Position numbers and translations under genes: made by a program
In this document: one piece after another, positions 43,463 to 57,929 of the stretch
Layout of the letters: each line of letters begins with the position of its first letter
Position numbering within the stretch: position 1 is the stretch's first letter
Source of the DNA: Aphrocallistes beatrix
Lineage: Eukaryota; Porifera; Hexactinellida; Sceptrulophora; Aphrocallistidae
NCBI GenBank assembly: GCA_963281255.1
Contig: OY725488.1
Coordinates: 12,249,524-12,313,523 of the forward strand
Reading direction: 5' to 3'
Length of the DNA: 64,000 nucleotides
Notes under the pieces: generated by a model
What the model was told of the DNA's origin: nothing
The model's database searches: none
What the model saw: the letters and a program-made list of their open reading frames with translations, nothing else

Positions 43463-46400
43463 TCATAGTTTGAACCGATTTATTTCCTCTTTTATGTCGA
43501 ATTTTAAGCTTGGATGCACGAATTTTGAGAGCGCCCTTATTACTTGTAATTTTTGAATTTATTAATTTCTAATTTATGAAATGAATTTATGAAGTTATTA
43601 ATTTCTAACTTCTCCAATTCATGAGAACCTGTTCTATGTCTCCATTTCTTTCCTTCTTTTATTCTATTCCATTCAGCCTAGCTAGATATGAACCTCAACA
43701 ACCGACGAGTCTGCCAGAGAAGATTCTATAAGATTTGAAGTTTGTCATCCATGGTCCATCATCCTATTCTGCTGTAAGATGAGGAAGTTTTACTCAGGAA
43801 TGAACGGCACTCCTGAACCAGGGATGAAGCAGACAAGTTCCCTTCTCTTTAATACAGTCAACTCCCGTTATATCGAAGTCGAAGGGACCCTTATTTCAAT
43901 TTTCATATAAGCGGAGTTCGATATAAGCAGAATTCGATATAAGCGAAGCTGGATACAAGTTTCAATATTTCGATATAAGCGGAGTTTAAGTTTCAGTAAT
44001 TCGATATCAGCGGTGTTCGACTATTTATTTTTGTTTGTTTGTTTGAATAACCTTGGCTACGACTCTTCTAAATTGTCTCAATACCCAATTTATATTGTAG
44101 AGGGCTATGTCAGAATCTTGAAGTTGTCATTAGTCGAATGGCAGACACTTCGTCGATGGACATTTCGTCCTCTGAATATTAGTTACCTGACAACTGGTAG
44201 CGGAACTTCCGTTCCCTGAAATACCCCTTTCGCACCTACTTATTTCTCGATCAAAAGCCCTCATTTCACCTTTTTTTAGAAAATGCTCCGCTCCAAAAGC
44301 CTCAACTTTCGTTCCTTATACATTAGTACCAGTTTATTTTAGTCTCTAATGAGACGAATTTCCCGTAAAGCAGAGACGAAAATTCCGCTACACATTGTCC
44401 GATGACTAATTTCCTTTCGACGAAGTGTCCGATTGTCTCATTAGTCAGAGTTTCATTTACTGGCGTTTGTCAGAATCAGTTTTATCAATTCTGACTTTGT
44501 TAGAATGGGAGTTCTATTCTAGTTTCGTGAGAGGGTGGTTGAGTGTCGTTTTAGTTTTTTAGAATGAATGGAAGAGCGAAAGTGAGCATTTGCAGAGTAA
44601 AATGTATAAGAATGGTGTGAAAAGGGATTACATTTGACAAAGATCTGACGAATGCAAGTGCCCCACTATAGATCCATGTAAGAATACGATAAACCTAGAG
44701 TCCATGGTACATATTATTTACGGTAGTATTAGCCAAATTGTTACTGTCAAAAAAATAATACAAAATTACTTCGAATAGTATTTTCCTCTAATAATCGCCT
44801 TCCCTAAAGGATTGATAGTCTAACGAATTACGTACTACCTACTGAGGGAGATGCGGAATAAGTTCAAAAGTTGAAGTAGGAATAAAACCTAAAATTGGAG
44901 GTAGAGCGAGAGTGAACATTTTTTGAGAGTGATTTCATAAAAACTTAGTGAAAGGAGGCATTTAGGTTTTAGTAGTGTCCAATTGAGTGTTTTAAAGTGG
45001 CATATTTTCTTTTCGGTACTGTGTAGAATTTTATATATTATTCTTATTTGGCAGGTTTAATGTCCTATTCCTACTTGGAATGGTTTAGACATTATTCATA
45101 CTTTTTGATTTATCGGTCTAATTAATTTTTTGAGTGTATTAAAACTGGATTTCTATTTTTCATGCCTTCTCTGTGACATACTCAGTCGTGTATTAAGTAG
45201 GCCATGATATAAGTTTTATAAATTGAGTAAATAATCCCAAAGTAGATGATCAGGGAGAATTGTGACTGAATGGAGCGTCCCACTTAAGAGGAGCACCTCT
45301 CTTCTATTTTTAGCTTCCAGGAGCTGTGCCCTTGGATCCCACCGATGCTTACAGCGCCCCAAGAGCTCCAGCTGGATGTTGTGCTCATTAGCCACGAAGT
45401 CCTACTAACCCACTACCATGGACGTAGCCAGGAATCTTTGCAGGAGACATATCAACCAGCTGGGATCTGGGGAGCTGTAAGTCCCCCAGTAGGGTCCAAG
45501 GGCAAGGCCCTGGAAGCTAACGACAATTTGTCCCATAATTTGGACAGATTTATCTAATTTTGAGGTTCCAGAAGTACAAATTACCTCTGATAACACTCCC
45601 TTCGCACCAATTATTTTATAAATTACTAAATAAAAGTTGACTTTATCCAGCCAGGGGCGGGGATGGGCACTTGCCCCCTGATCCCCTTATACCCTTGGAT
45701 CCTGCTCCCTGTAAAAATTAGAAAGCCCTGCTCCTTCACCAGTTTTCGTTCCATATGTCCGAATCTTGAAGTTGTCATTAGTCGAATGGCAGACACTTCG
45801 TCGATGAATATTTCGTCCCCTGAATATGAATGAGTTACTTGACAACGGGTAGCGGAACTTTCATCCCTGAAATCCGCTACACAATGTCCAGTAACTAATG
45901 TCCTTTCGACAAAATGTCCTTAGACGAATTGTCCGATTGCATCATTAGTCAGAATTTCCTTTACTGTGTTTGTCTGAATCTGTTTTATCAATTCTGACTT
46001 TGTTAGAATGGGAGTTCTATTCTAGTTTCGTGAGAGAGTGGTTGAGTGTCATTTTAGTTTTCTAGAATGAATAGGAGAGCGAAAGTGAACATTTGCAGAC
46101 TAATACTTGTATGTATAAAAAGGTGTGGAAGGGAGCTAGATTCTGGCAAAGATTCTGGCTAATAAGTGCCCCACTATAGATCGAACTAAGAATGAGATAT
46201 AAACTAGTCCATGGTACATATTATATACGGTATTAGGCAAATTGTAAATGTCGAATAAAATATTGTTTGTTTGACACAAGTTTTCTCTCATTATTGTCGC
46301 ATTATAAGGCTGGTACTATTTATAGAAATACCTTTTTTAATACAGAATTGCTTCGAATAATATTCCCTCAGATAATCATATTTCCTAAAGAATTGATATT

Positions 46401-46860
46401 CTAACGAATTACGTACTTCCTACTGAGGTAAAGATCAGACGTCTCAATAACTGTCTTAAGAAGAACGCAAAATTTGACATAAATAGCATTCTTGAACAAA
46501 ATAATAAACCATTCCAGGCGGTTATCGGAAATTATTCGTCGGAATAGTGGCACTCAGTTGTTTCTAAGTTCTATTATGTCCTGGGATCCGTGGGGCATTT
46601 TCTGTGCGGAAAAGTTTGGACAAATTGATTTCCTCTATTATATCCAATCCTAACCATGGATGCACAAATTCTAAACGCAGTAGATATTGGATAAAATGAT
46701 AATCCTGGTTTGAGATACCTTGTAGTTGATCTACTGTTGTTCCAACTAAGAGGAATCAGTCCATGGCACAGATGGGGCAAGGTTTTGATGTTGAAAAATA
46801 TTGAGTGCTTGACATTTTTAGTGTTTTTCTCTCATTATAGTGATTTAGCCATATTCATCT
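43463..46860. repeat. Repeat mosaic, block 4
   Basis: 43,463-43,850 continues the module interrupted by the OTU transposon (compare 32,935-33,290). The left end of a pogo-like element (CAGTCAACTCCCGTTATATC, after TA) starts at 43,855. Two copies of one module (about 44,090-44,700 and 45,760-46,240) contain inverted CACTTCGTCG and CGACGAAGTG motifs, the second degraded. About 45,300-45,600 relates to the GGGG-rich module at about 27,540-27,700. No gene was identified. Confidence 0.55.
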
Positions 46861-48138
46861 TTTGAAACATTTCAGTGTACACAAGCCAGCTTAGCTTGTT
46901 TACGCTTCATAAACAATGATTGTAGCCACCAGAGTTTTATAAAAGAACTACGAAAAGTGATTCACTGTCAAACACCAGTGGCCTAGACAGGATTTTCTAT
47001 TGAGAGGTAGCAGCTAACTGGTAGGCCTTCAAACCCGAGCTAGTGATCTGTATAAACCTGACCCTCGCTTACTAACTTTTAGATTTTTTGGCCCCGCGCC
47101 CTCATTTATTAAATTTAAATTGATTTTTCTCCAATGCACTTTTCACTAACGTTTTGTATCAACTATTTCATCTGAATTATTTCGGTCATTTTACTGAATC
47201 CAGCCTTGCACCTGTAAAAAATCTAAAAATATAGAGAACACCTATTTCAGAAGTGTGCCACTATTCCTAGTATTGTAGGCAAACTGAAAACTGAATTTGG
47301 TCAAATATTCCGTTCTCCCTGCCTTCTCACTATATCCAATATCTGCTGTAATTCCTATCTATTTTGCTAGTGTCTTTATTAAATTATCTGGAAATTCACG
47401 TAATTTGTCCAGTCTTTAAACTGCTATTTGTTATTCGTGGTCCAGTTATTAGTCGAATATTCCTGTGTGATATTTTCATATGTTCTTGTTTTATTTCATA
47501 TCCAATGTACTAATCAAAACCAATTGTATATAGACAATGTAATTGAACAGATACGTAATTTTTGTAATCCATAGTAATGAATGACTCGAGATATCTAGTG
47601 TGTATTTACTAACGAGGCGCATGCATTTGTCCGAATCAGAATTTGGAATATTGTCACTTGTCCGAATCGATTCTTGGAATATTGTCACTTGAAATTAAAT
47701 GCTAATTTTACACTCAATTAAACAATATTTCGAACTTGAAAAGCTCCCTTTCACACTTCTCTGATATCAAAAAAATGTTGACTTTCAATCTCCTATTAAT
47801 TCTAAAAAACTAAAATTACGATTCGGACAAATGACATTATTCCAAATTACTGTTCGGACAAATGACAACTTAGAAATTCGGACAAAAGCTGCGTACCCTT
47901 ACTAACCTATCCATTCTATTGTTTACTTTGAGTGATGATGAGATATATCTGTTGCATAGACCCTTTAAAAGAACAATTGTATATCTGTACATGTTACTCG
48001 AAGTGTCCATTCCTGGAGTCTGACAGAGTCAATCACTGCATGCTGTGTGACGCGGTGTTTACAATGGTGCATCATTGCAGGAAGTGTGGTGGCATTTATT
48101 GTGGCAGTTGCACTTCCCAGAAATTCCCACTTCTCGAC
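46785..48138 (+). repeat. Duplicated block carrying the FYVE exon
   Basis: Nearly collinear with about 33,440-34,809, with indels around the TTCGGACAAATG foldback element. Both copies end at the same point inside the FYVE exon on the left-hand copy's side, whereas this copy continues into FYVE sequence. Confidence 0.8.
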
Positions 48139-48191
48139 CTAGAGTTCAGTTCTCTGTGAGATTCTGTGACCGATGCTCCAAAGCTAAATGA
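47932..48191 (+). pseudogene. FYVE zinc-finger exon, copy 2, one frameshift from complete
   Basis: The open frame contains CMLC, HHCRKCG and CGSC at 48,004-48,138. The fourth zinc-ligand pair is present as VRFCDRCSKAK but in a different frame (48,141-48,190), followed by a stop. A one-base change between 48,135 and 48,142 therefore separates the two halves. The terminal stop suggests a FYVE domain at the C-terminus of its parent protein. The PI3P-binding function is inferred from the family, and the parent gene is not in the window. Confidence 0.75.
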
Positions 48192-49090
48192 TGACGTTGT
48201 CAATGCTTGAATATCTCTCAATGCATTATAATGGTAGCATCACTCAGTGTGTGAATGTGTTCTTCCTCATTTCTATGCATAAATGGAATTTTTGTCTGTT
48301 TATTTTCTGTATCAAAACTCATTTTTATTAGTGTAGCTCCAGCAGATGCCATGTATGTTATTCGACATTTATAATTCCAGCGACCTGATTATTATTCCAT
48401 ATTCCTAGAGATTTATCTCCACCTTTTTCACACTTTTCGAAGAGTTACACACTGTTGATAGATCCATTTTTGACATTCAATGCAAGATTTTCGTGAACGA
48501 ATAAACTGAATATGAATGTTCGAGAATAATTATAGCTAAAACTTCAAAGTTTATTTCTTTACAATTGAATTTTATTCCTACTTTAAATTGAATTCGTTTC
48601 TATTGAATATCAAATTCAATTAATCTCCATTCAGTCAGTATTCAGTAGAGATAGACTGTAATGGAGAGTTGATGGTTAGGATTCTGATTCTTATATCCCT
48701 GGTTCCTTCAGTTCTTGAACAACTCTGTCTAGCTCTGTGAATTAACTTCCTGATTAGACACAGCAGACAGAACTTAGTGGTTTTATGTGTAAAATTAAGT
48801 TTAATAAGTCTGATATGTAACACTTTTATTTCGATGAAGTCGATGCAGATTTCTGACCATGTATGGAAATATGTATTAATAATTTATTGTTTACAGAGCG
48901 CTTACATTCTTTGGGAGGTTTGGAGACATTTTTTGTCTGATTTAGTCACCTTTTCGACGCTTTTTATTAACAAAATGTTGTTTTTAGAAAATTTTGTAAA
49001 AATGCTTATTGAATTCTAAAATATTTTTCATTTATTTTATAGGCATGATATAAACAATCATTTTCACAAATCTTTTTTTAGGAGATACAC
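48192..49090. other. AT-rich stretch without recognised features
   Basis: Several short open frames, none with a domain or splice context. Nothing else was seen. Confidence 0.4.
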
Positions 49091-49496
49091 TAGGGATCGA
49101 CCGGGAATCCCGGTTAATTCCCAGTTTTGCCGGGATTTGGCTATTTTGCGGGAATCCCGGTTATTGCCGGGATCTAGCCGGGAATTTATAAACCTTTATG
49201 TAGTGGAGGGCAATCGGATATAACACTGAACAACTCAATATAGTAAATGAGAAGGAGGAGAATTTAATATCTGAAAGCATTGATATTTTTTAGTAGATTG
49301 ATATAGTAGATTATACTCCAATTTAGTAGTAATTCATCCTATTTAGTACCCTCAAATAGTTCCCAATAATTGATGAACTTTATATTGTGGCGTTTAGATT
49401 ATCATACTAGCATATACATGTTTATTACGTACGTTTATGTACTAATCCCGGTAAGCCGGGAATCCCGGGAGAAAATCTTATCCCAGTCGATCACTA
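49091..49496. mobile_element. hAT-type MITE (TAGGGATCGACCGGGA family)
   Basis: Starts TAGGGATCGACCGGGAATCC and ends TCCCAGTCGATCACTA. A perfect 8-bp target duplication, AGATACAC, lies at 49083-49090 and 49497-49504. Subterminal CCGGGAATCCCGG is palindromic. Confidence 0.94.
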
Positions 49497-49504
49497 AGAT
49501 ACAC

Positions 49505-52500
49505 ATATGCAATAATAACCGTTGAGGTTATTTTCTACTGTTAAGTTTTTTCTAAAATATGGATATTACATTCCTCATAGGCAGATAGAATGGAGTCTCC
49601 CATTACTTCCCTCAGAATAGCGAACAACCTTCGTGACACAGTTTGAGTTCAGTATATGTCTAATAGAAAACTAACTCTAAATAGCGAACAATGATTGAGG
49701 AACAGTGATTGACCCAGGCATACGTATTTAGAGGGCAGTATGTCCTACTGTAATGATCGATATTGTACAAAAAATCACCAAATTTAACAGTTTTTAAAAT
49801 TTTGATGCCTAATGATGACGTCATAACAGAGTGATGAGTCATCATTTTTTGATGCTAGTTGCGTCATATGTGAGGTATATTAATATCCACATTCTATTAA
49901 AATTTCAGCCTTCTATCACCCAAAATTGCTGAGTTATGATCCAAAAACTGAAATTTCTCATTATAAAAAATGGTGATAATGCCGGCATAATTCCATGATG
50001 AATGGACATCGTCTCAGCTCTGAACTTAGTGGAACATTAGTAGAGCTTTGTAAGGTCTTGAGACATTTTGTGTTTAATGCACAAAATATTATTTATTAGA
50101 AAATTTATCAAAAATGCTATTATACTTTTCAAGTTATATTTTGTTTATTTTATAAGCAAAATGTAAACAAAACAAACTAATTCTTTCACACAGTTCCAAA
50201 TGCTGTTTTAAGAGTTACAATTTCATATATACAATGCTAGCCATTGGAGCTACTTTTTACTGTATAGCTTTGCGAGAATATCCATACTACATTCCCCATA
50301 GACATATACAGTGGAGTCTTCCCTTATTTCTCTCTGAATAGCGAACTACCCTCGTGACACATATTGAGTTCAGCATATGTATAATAGAAAAATCTAAATA
50401 GCGAACAGTGATTGAGTTCCGAATTGAATTATTCATACTTTTTGTCTCTAATAACGGACAAATGAATCTTGTATGATATTGGATAATACTCCATGAATCT
50501 ATGATAGTGAGAAGATTTTATAAAGTATATGTGTACAGTATTACGATAAATTTAGCTCTCCATACAAATCCAAGGTCTTCAAAGAGTCAATCATTTCTTT
50601 CTTTTGATCAATGTATGGAAATTTGTATTGTCTTCTCTCCTCATCATCATTAACTTATTCAATTTTTCTATGCTATTCATTTCTACCATTTTGTTCGTTA
50701 TTAACTATATCCAGTTCTGTTCCTGCTATTCTTATTCATCTTCCATCTCCATTCACATACGAAGGATTGATGCACATAAATTGACTCAAAATCCGTGTAT
50801 TTTGCTTCAGAATTCCTGGATTCAGTTGAAGATTCTTACATGATTGGAAAGTATGTTTCTTAGTAAAGTAACATTTTTTCGTGGTTCGTTTGCTTATAAT
50901 TGAACTTGCTATTACTAAGTAAGAGTAAATTATGGGGTAGAAGTTCAAAATGAAAATTGTAAGAAATGCCAATTTTCAGACAGAAATGAGGTTTGAAATT
51001 TTATCTTTTGCACAAAAATTCCCAAAAAGCACCCTTAGTTGCTTTTTTCTTTTGATAACCTAAAATGCTTACTTGGTTGAATAACTTTGAATTCAAATAT
51101 TGACAAATTTCCCACTTCAAATCCTTGGTGGCAACATAACTCAAAAGGTATTCATTAATCAAAAATATCCCCGCTTAAAATGATGCTCTGTCGTTTCATC
51201 TAAAAATGACGGTTTTTATTTTTTAAAAACTATGATGAATTTGAATATTTCCTTCAGTTTAAAAACTAAAATTTGTGGTTTTAAACTGTTCTCTGTGGTT
51301 TACTTCCAAAATCCTCCTGTTCCATAGTTGTTGAGTCAGATGTGAATTCACTGAGAAGACACATTATCTGAAATTAGAATATTCCATTGAAGTACTTAAC
51401 TGCATTATTTCTAAGAAACTATTTTGTGTCTAAACCACTTCTCAAGTTCACCATGCTATTAAGCCATCTGTTCTGACATGGTTATAATCTATTGTGTGGT
51501 TACTGACAAATCTTGTTTCAGCTTTATTGTCTGTTGTAACAGGATTGATAGTTGCAATTCAAAGTGATCGCTTTTCTCGTAGAATCATGGAACATCTCGT
51601 ACAACCCACATTTCTTCCAATTAATTACTGTTTAAAATTAACGGTTGATGATAGATTCCAATCATCCAATAAGGTAGTTTAGATTATTTTCAATGGAGAT
51701 TTGATATTAGAGATCAAGACATCAATATAAGATTGAACTTCTCCTGCAAAGTCCTCAGTTTCAAGTTCTGAAGTGTCAATATCTTGTAGTGTTGTTTCAA
51801 GGTTCATTAAGTATCCACTTCGTAGGTTTTCCACGTTATCTAAAGCATACAAATTGTCCTGTAAGATCCATTCCAAATTAATAAGTTCAGTGCATCAGGG
51901 GCGTAGCTAGACATCTCGCAGGAGGAGGCAGATTTTTAAAATTTTATCCTACATGTTCACATATGGATCTACAACCTTTGTTAATTAGCAATTATTTTGC
52001 TTAATTTATCTTTTAGAGATTTATATATATCGTGATTGTGTGAGTTATTCTCGTTCTAACTAGACTACAACTTAACATGGCTCTGTAGAATGTAAGAGAG
52101 ATGTTGGCATCTGCTCTTTTTCCTCACTCATCTCTGCTCCAGAATCAAAACGCCCGTATTGCCCGCTTCTGCCCACTTCCTACGCTCCTGCAATGCATCA
52201 CTGAGATATCAGTGGCTTCATCCATGGTCACGGAAAAATATGGAATTTCTTGTCATCTTCCAATACTTTCTTTTCCAGAGTTGCTCCAATTGCCTAAACC
52301 ATTTCAGCATTGATCTCCACGGATTGATAATTTGCATTTTTACCCTTAAACATCTCTGACAATGTTGTAACAAGCTGAATGCTTACCTCCTTTAGATCTG
52401 CGAGTTCGTTGTATTTCCTTTTTGTCAGGAAGTACTTGCATCGTAGTGCATCCCGATAAACAACTTTATCTTGTAAAGATAATGTTTTCTTCAAAGTGTA

Positions 52501-52640
52501 AGAAGATATCAGTGTGTTTCCTAGTTACCTAATAGTATCGATGATATGTTAGTACCACCTTTTAAGGGAGTCGCTAAGCTGAAATGACAAAAAGATGGAT
52601 TATACAATCAGTGACTCCATCGCAGTCATTATGATATCAG
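49505..52640. other. Mostly unique AT-rich DNA with two repeat modules
   Basis: About 49,570-49,700 recurs at about 50,290-50,415 (AGATAGAATGGAGTC, then AATAGCGAAC). About 49,800-49,970 resembles the Helitron interior at 57,540-57,800 in opposite orientation (TGATGACGTCAT and GATGAGTCATC). A CAGGGGCGTAGCTAG end at about 51,896 looks like one side of a MITE, with no partner found. No gene was identified. Confidence 0.45.
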
Positions 52641-53646
52641 TCTACTGTCTGGTTTAATTAGAATCTCTTACTGATCTATAATTTTGGGATCCTAGCTATT
52701 CCTAGGAAATAAGATAGAAATATTTAATATAATTAACCTTTTCTTAAATGGAAGATTGGAATTCCCATTAATCTGAACTCACTTGTTCTCTCTACACATA
52801 AGACAATACACTAAGCCGGACTAAAGTATTTGAGGTAATCCATCTCCATCATGTATAATGGTGAATAGGGACATATGTGGTACGGTGGCTGTGATTGTTC
52901 ATTTGAAAACTGAGAATTAATGATTGATTAGAAATGATATATTCTACAATAACTAATTCGAATGCGCAGAGTTCGAATTTAAATCCGATTAGTTGTGTCA
53001 ACTACCGTTTGGGAGTCTTGACCTTCAAGAATAGATCCATTTTAGTATTATTTGCACGTGAAATAATGAAGTGTACAAATACTGTCCTGGTAGTGTATCT
53101 GTTCATTTCCTCTTTTCTCAGTTGTTTACGACGAGATTAAAGAATTCCAACTAAACTCAATCAACATTAATTGGTTTCTAATTGATTTCTCTGCAGATTT
53201 TTAATTAAATATTCAAATATGTGTGAGAAGAATTTTGATTAAACCAAGCAAGCTTGGTTTGTCTGTGTTACGTGAATTTGTTCCGTTAAATATCCTAGGA
53301 ACGAACAGACGTACAAACCATCCTAGATCTGTACTATTTTGATGCTATCGAAATTGTGAAGATTTCACGAGAAATCGAAGATTTAAACTCTGAACAATCA
53401 AATTCCATTGAGTTTAGTTGGAATTTTAATTAATTAATTTCGTTGTTCACGCGACGAGATTAATTAATTCCAACTAAACTCAATGGAATTTGTTTGTCTC
53501 GTTTATATCTCGCACTTATCCAACATTATTAGTTTCTAATTGATTTCTCTGCAATTTTTAATTTGATACTCAAATCTGTTTCGAAAATTTTGATTAATAT
53601 AAGCAATATCTGTTTATCTGTGCTATGTGAATTTGTTTCGTTAATA

Positions 53647-53808
53647 CAGTGGTTCCCAACCTGGAGTCCACGGACCCCTTAGTGGTCCACAGAAGATATC
53701 AGGGGGTCACAGGATTCGAAATTTTGAATTACAGTTAATAGGAGGGTCCACAGAATATAGGAAAATTAATATAGGATGTCCACAGTCAAAAAAGGTTGAA
53801 AACCGCTG
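53647..53808. mobile_element. hAT-type MITE (CAGTGGT family)
   Basis: Ends CAGTGGTTCCCAACCTGG and AGGTTGAAAACCGCTG. A perfect 8-bp target duplication, CGTTAATA, lies at 53639-53646 and 53809-53816. The matching position in duplication copy 1 (about 1,030) is uninterrupted. Confidence 0.95.
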
Positions 53809-55979
53809 CGTTAATATTCCTAGAAACGAACATACCTGCAAGCTATCAAGTAAGTTATCTCCTAGTAAAAGAGCTGCATTGAATTATCCACAACACCAAT
53901 TTGTTAATGATTGTACTTTGATCAATGAATGAAGTGTGTAGAACTAATGGATTTCTATCTGAATGCCTTGCATCTTGTAGATTGAGATGCTGGGAATAAG
54001 TTCGAAGTTGAAGAAGAATCTTCCAATACTGACAAGAAACTATCTGAGAATTCTTAGAGTTGAGCATGAGCTGCTAGAGAGGAGGAGAACTACCATCAGA
54101 CCTTCAAGACGCTAGAATCAGACATCTCTATGCTCACATCCCACGAGGAAGTGAGGAGACTCATCCCAGCAAATGACTGAGGAGTTATTAGCAGACAGAA
54201 GAATCTTAACACATCTTTCCATTCATTTACCTAAGAGCTGTTAGAATTTATATTGTGGACATTGTTCTATTGTGAGAGCACACTAGGATTATTTCTTATT
54301 TCTGTGTCACTGGTAGTGATGTAGTGTATTGATGGGAATCTCTACTAGAACGTACTGGAACAACAATCTTAAGTCACAGGTATGAAGTGTGATACCTTGT
54401 CCATGTGTCCACGTGTTCCTGAGAATTCTAACTCCCTTATAGAACTTAGTGTGTGGATTCCAGCACCTTATGTTTATTTACAAATATTCACAACTCTGTG
54501 CTTTATTCGTAGTCTGGTATTCATACACAGTCAGGGTACCTTATTATGAACATTCGTTTATTATGAACTGACCTTCTGACCCCAATCTTATTGCTTATAG
54601 GGACTTGGATCTGTAATGAAAAAAATGAAATTTTCCCAGATACCAAATGCAATTCAAATTCTACTAAAGTGGATTTTTAATGAAAAGGCATTGAATTAAT
54701 TAAAAATTTCTCTCTGATATTTCTCTAAGTCTAAGGTGAATTAAGATAAATTGAATGTTACTTCCATAGAATATCCCATTCGTACATTCCTTCTAGCCAA
54801 GATATCTCCAGGTGCTCTGATGACATACTGGATTAGTCCATTTTCTAGAAAATTCTAGAATTGTAATCAAAGCAATATTGTTATTGGAGACGTGTAACTA
54901 ACTAGTGGTTATGACTCGACAAGGAATTTGCATAAGAACCACTAACCTGCAAACCTAGTTAATTCTAAATCTCTCCTTTACAAAGTCCATTGAACTCATC
55001 ACAGCTATCTTACTTAGATAAATAGAGAAATATACTGATTCATTATCTTCAAACCTCGCAACACTGCAACCACGAAACTATTCCGGACTTTTCGAGACAA
55101 AATCTCACAAACCTTCAAAGAAAATTTTCGCAATTTCACGAAAGTTTTTCAGAATTTCAAGCACGCAAACACGATTTATCCAAAAGAATTTAACAGAATC
55201 AAATACGATAAAAGTGAGTTGAGTTCTTTCTATAATTTAGTTAAAATAAAATTCGTTTATTGTTAATTAGAGCGAAAACTGATCTATTTTCATAAATCTA
55301 ACTCGTTTCTTGTTATTAACGAACCATTTTGAGCTGATATTTTTAAATCAACTTTAAATAATACTTCACTTAGTGGCCTACTTCTGAAATTCCCGATTTT
55401 ATATATCTTTTCATGACGGATTTTCAGAAAATTATATTTGTGAAATGAATGAAATTTGGGCACAAGATGTAAAATTGTAGACAAGCCAAGTTACATTTCG
55501 ATTTCGATCAAGTAGATTGCGACACAATTTTATTTCTTTCTGCTTATAATTCGGAAATATTCAATTTATTTTACCACAAAGAATTATTCAGCGCAAAGTT
55601 TCTATGGGAATTTATTCTCTATCCTATCCAGATATTTATATACTTCCATTGTAAACTCGAATTACAGTCCAGTCGTTATTTTTTGTCCAATGGGATTCAT
55701 AGCATAAGCCATCAGAAAATGAAGGATTAAATCTGTAATTTCTCTCTTACCAAAATTTTAGAGAATGTTTCTCTTTAAATGATTGATAATACATATCTCC
55801 AAATAAGGTAGTGGTGTAGCTGGGATGGGTTCCATGGTACTTCAGACGTAGAATGTCCGTAACATTCCAATCTACCACATGCAGTGTGTAGTTCCATTTT
55901 AAAGTTGTTTAATAGAAGCAAATATTCTAGTAGAGCTTAGCTGCTCTTAGAATAGCGCCTAAACTGACCTCTAAATGCT

Positions 55980-56275
55980 ATGGATATAATGTGTAATGGA
56001 ATTTTAGTCTCTGTCTCACGGGAATTTCGCCTCATTAGAGACTAAAATAAACAGGTACTAATGTATAAGGAAGGGAAGTTGAGGCTTCTGGAGTGGAGTA
56101 AGTTTGAAAAAAGGGTGAAATGAGGGCTTTTGACTGAGAGATAAATATGTGCGCAAGGGGCATTTCAGAGGAATAAAATTCTGTGTGACAAAAATTCCAG
56201 GGACGAAAGTTCCGCTACCCGATGCCCGGTAACTAATGTTCAGAGAACGAAATGTCCATACGACGAAGTGTCCGC
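55980..56275 (-). mobile_element. Repeat module with CGACGAAGTGTCC motifs
   Basis: Matches 44,150-44,330 in reverse (TAGTCTCTAATGAGACG against CATTAGAGACTAAAATAAAC; GGACGAAAGTTCCGCTACC). A truncated relative lies at about 31,800. Boundaries are uncertain. Confidence 0.55.
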
Positions 56276-57394
56276 CGTTCCTTAATAATGCCTAAAATAT
56301 CTCTTCAACAGCTGTGCGTGTAATCATATATTTCACTTACTCAGCTTAGCAGCCCTAGTGATAATTATAAGATCACACTTTTCACTGAGAGATATTTCCT
56401 GTTCTAAAACAAAAGGTTACACTTCGAGTTCGCAATTTTGCTGCTGAAATTTCTAGTTTTCCAATAAGATCTAGATTTTTAGTGTAATTTCTTTCAAAAT
56501 ATTTGTGAAATTGCCAAGAACCTTAATGAAGGTTATTTAGGAGAATGAAATAATATTTTTGAATACTTTGGGAATAATCGAATCTCTTCATCAAAAAAAT
56601 TGCATCTCACCTTTTCGAAGACTAGGTTTATCTATATTCACTTTCCATAATGAATATTATATTTGTAAATATTGTGGTAAATACTTGTAAGAATATTGAT
56701 TTCACATGAATGTTGTCTTTAAACATAATCACCATTTTGCTGGAAGTAGCTATATCTTATTTTGATCCACTAACAGTTATCTTCATTTCACATCTGTAAT
56801 ATTAAACCTACACCTTCATTGGTTAGCATATTTTGTCACCTTTTGAGGCAAGGTGTGAAAATAAGAATATTCGTTACATGTACAAAACTATACCATATAA
56901 GGAAGGTGTGTCTAAGCAGACGCGATAGACGTTGTAGAGCAATAGAGCATTCATTATAGAGACTGCATTAATATACACGTACTTCATAATAAGCGAACTT
57001 AATTCAAACAAATCCTACATAAGAAATGAAATTGGGACCAGGAGGTTGGTTCATAACTGAGTGTTCTTAATAAGCAGGGCTGTTTACGATTCATTTGATC
57101 GATTCAATGACTCGTGGGTCTTCACGAGTCATGGAGTGAGACTCGAAGACTCGAGTCATTCGAGTTGGTGGTTTGTGAAGAACCTGATATTAAGCGAGTT
57201 CATAATAAGCGACCCTGACCGTAATTTGCTATGTCATATGCTCTTGAAGCCAAGCCTTTTTTTTCCCAAATACAGTTTTCATTGAATATTTCTAGATTTT
57301 AGGACGAATCAAAGCATTATATTTGTGTAATAAAATACTAGCGAGCTTGAAATCTGAAATTCTGCTATCTCAGTTATTGCTAGGTGCGAAACTA

Positions 57395-57929
57395 TCCTTA
57401 CTATTAAAACTCGATTAATGTATATATATATATATATATATGTAACGAATTGATGGAAGAAACTGTCAAGCTCAGGAAGCTAATTTTTGGCATGTGGGAG
57501 TGTTTTGGCTATGGCTCCAGTAAGTTCTGAGCTCAGACGAAAATATCGACTCATCAATTATGACGTCATTGTCACATTTTTAAAAGTTAAGCAACACAGT
57601 TATTCGGGCATAACTCAGCCATTATAGGAGATAGAAGCTGAAATTTTAATAGAATCTGTATACTAACACGTCTCACATATGATGCAACTATAATTAACAA
57701 ATGATGACTCATCACTTTGCTATGACGTCATCATTACTCATCAAAATTTTAAAAATTGACAAATTTGGTGTTTTTTCGAATGATATCGATTTTTAGACTA
57801 AGATGGACATATTTAGAGATGATATCTCCCTTATAATTAACCAATGTTACCTCCAGGCGACCGAAGGGAGCCTCCGGCGGACACAAAGTGTCCGCCAGCC
57901 GCGCAGCGCAAGCAAGCGAAGCGCGCTTG
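57395..57929 (+). mobile_element. Helitron-like element, copy C
   Basis: Starts TCCTTACTATTAAAACTCG after an A and ends CAAGCGAAGCGCGCTTG before a T. The uninterrupted site is in duplication copy 1 near 5,835 (GTGCAAAACTAAAATTGG). The GC-rich 3' double hairpin is shared with copies A, B and D, while the interior is diverged and has a (TA)n run at 57,421-57,442. Confidence 0.85.

Noticed and set aside
51895..52100. A CAGGGGCGTAGCTAG MITE
   Set aside because: Only one end is visible; no inverted partner or duplication was found within a reasonable distance.
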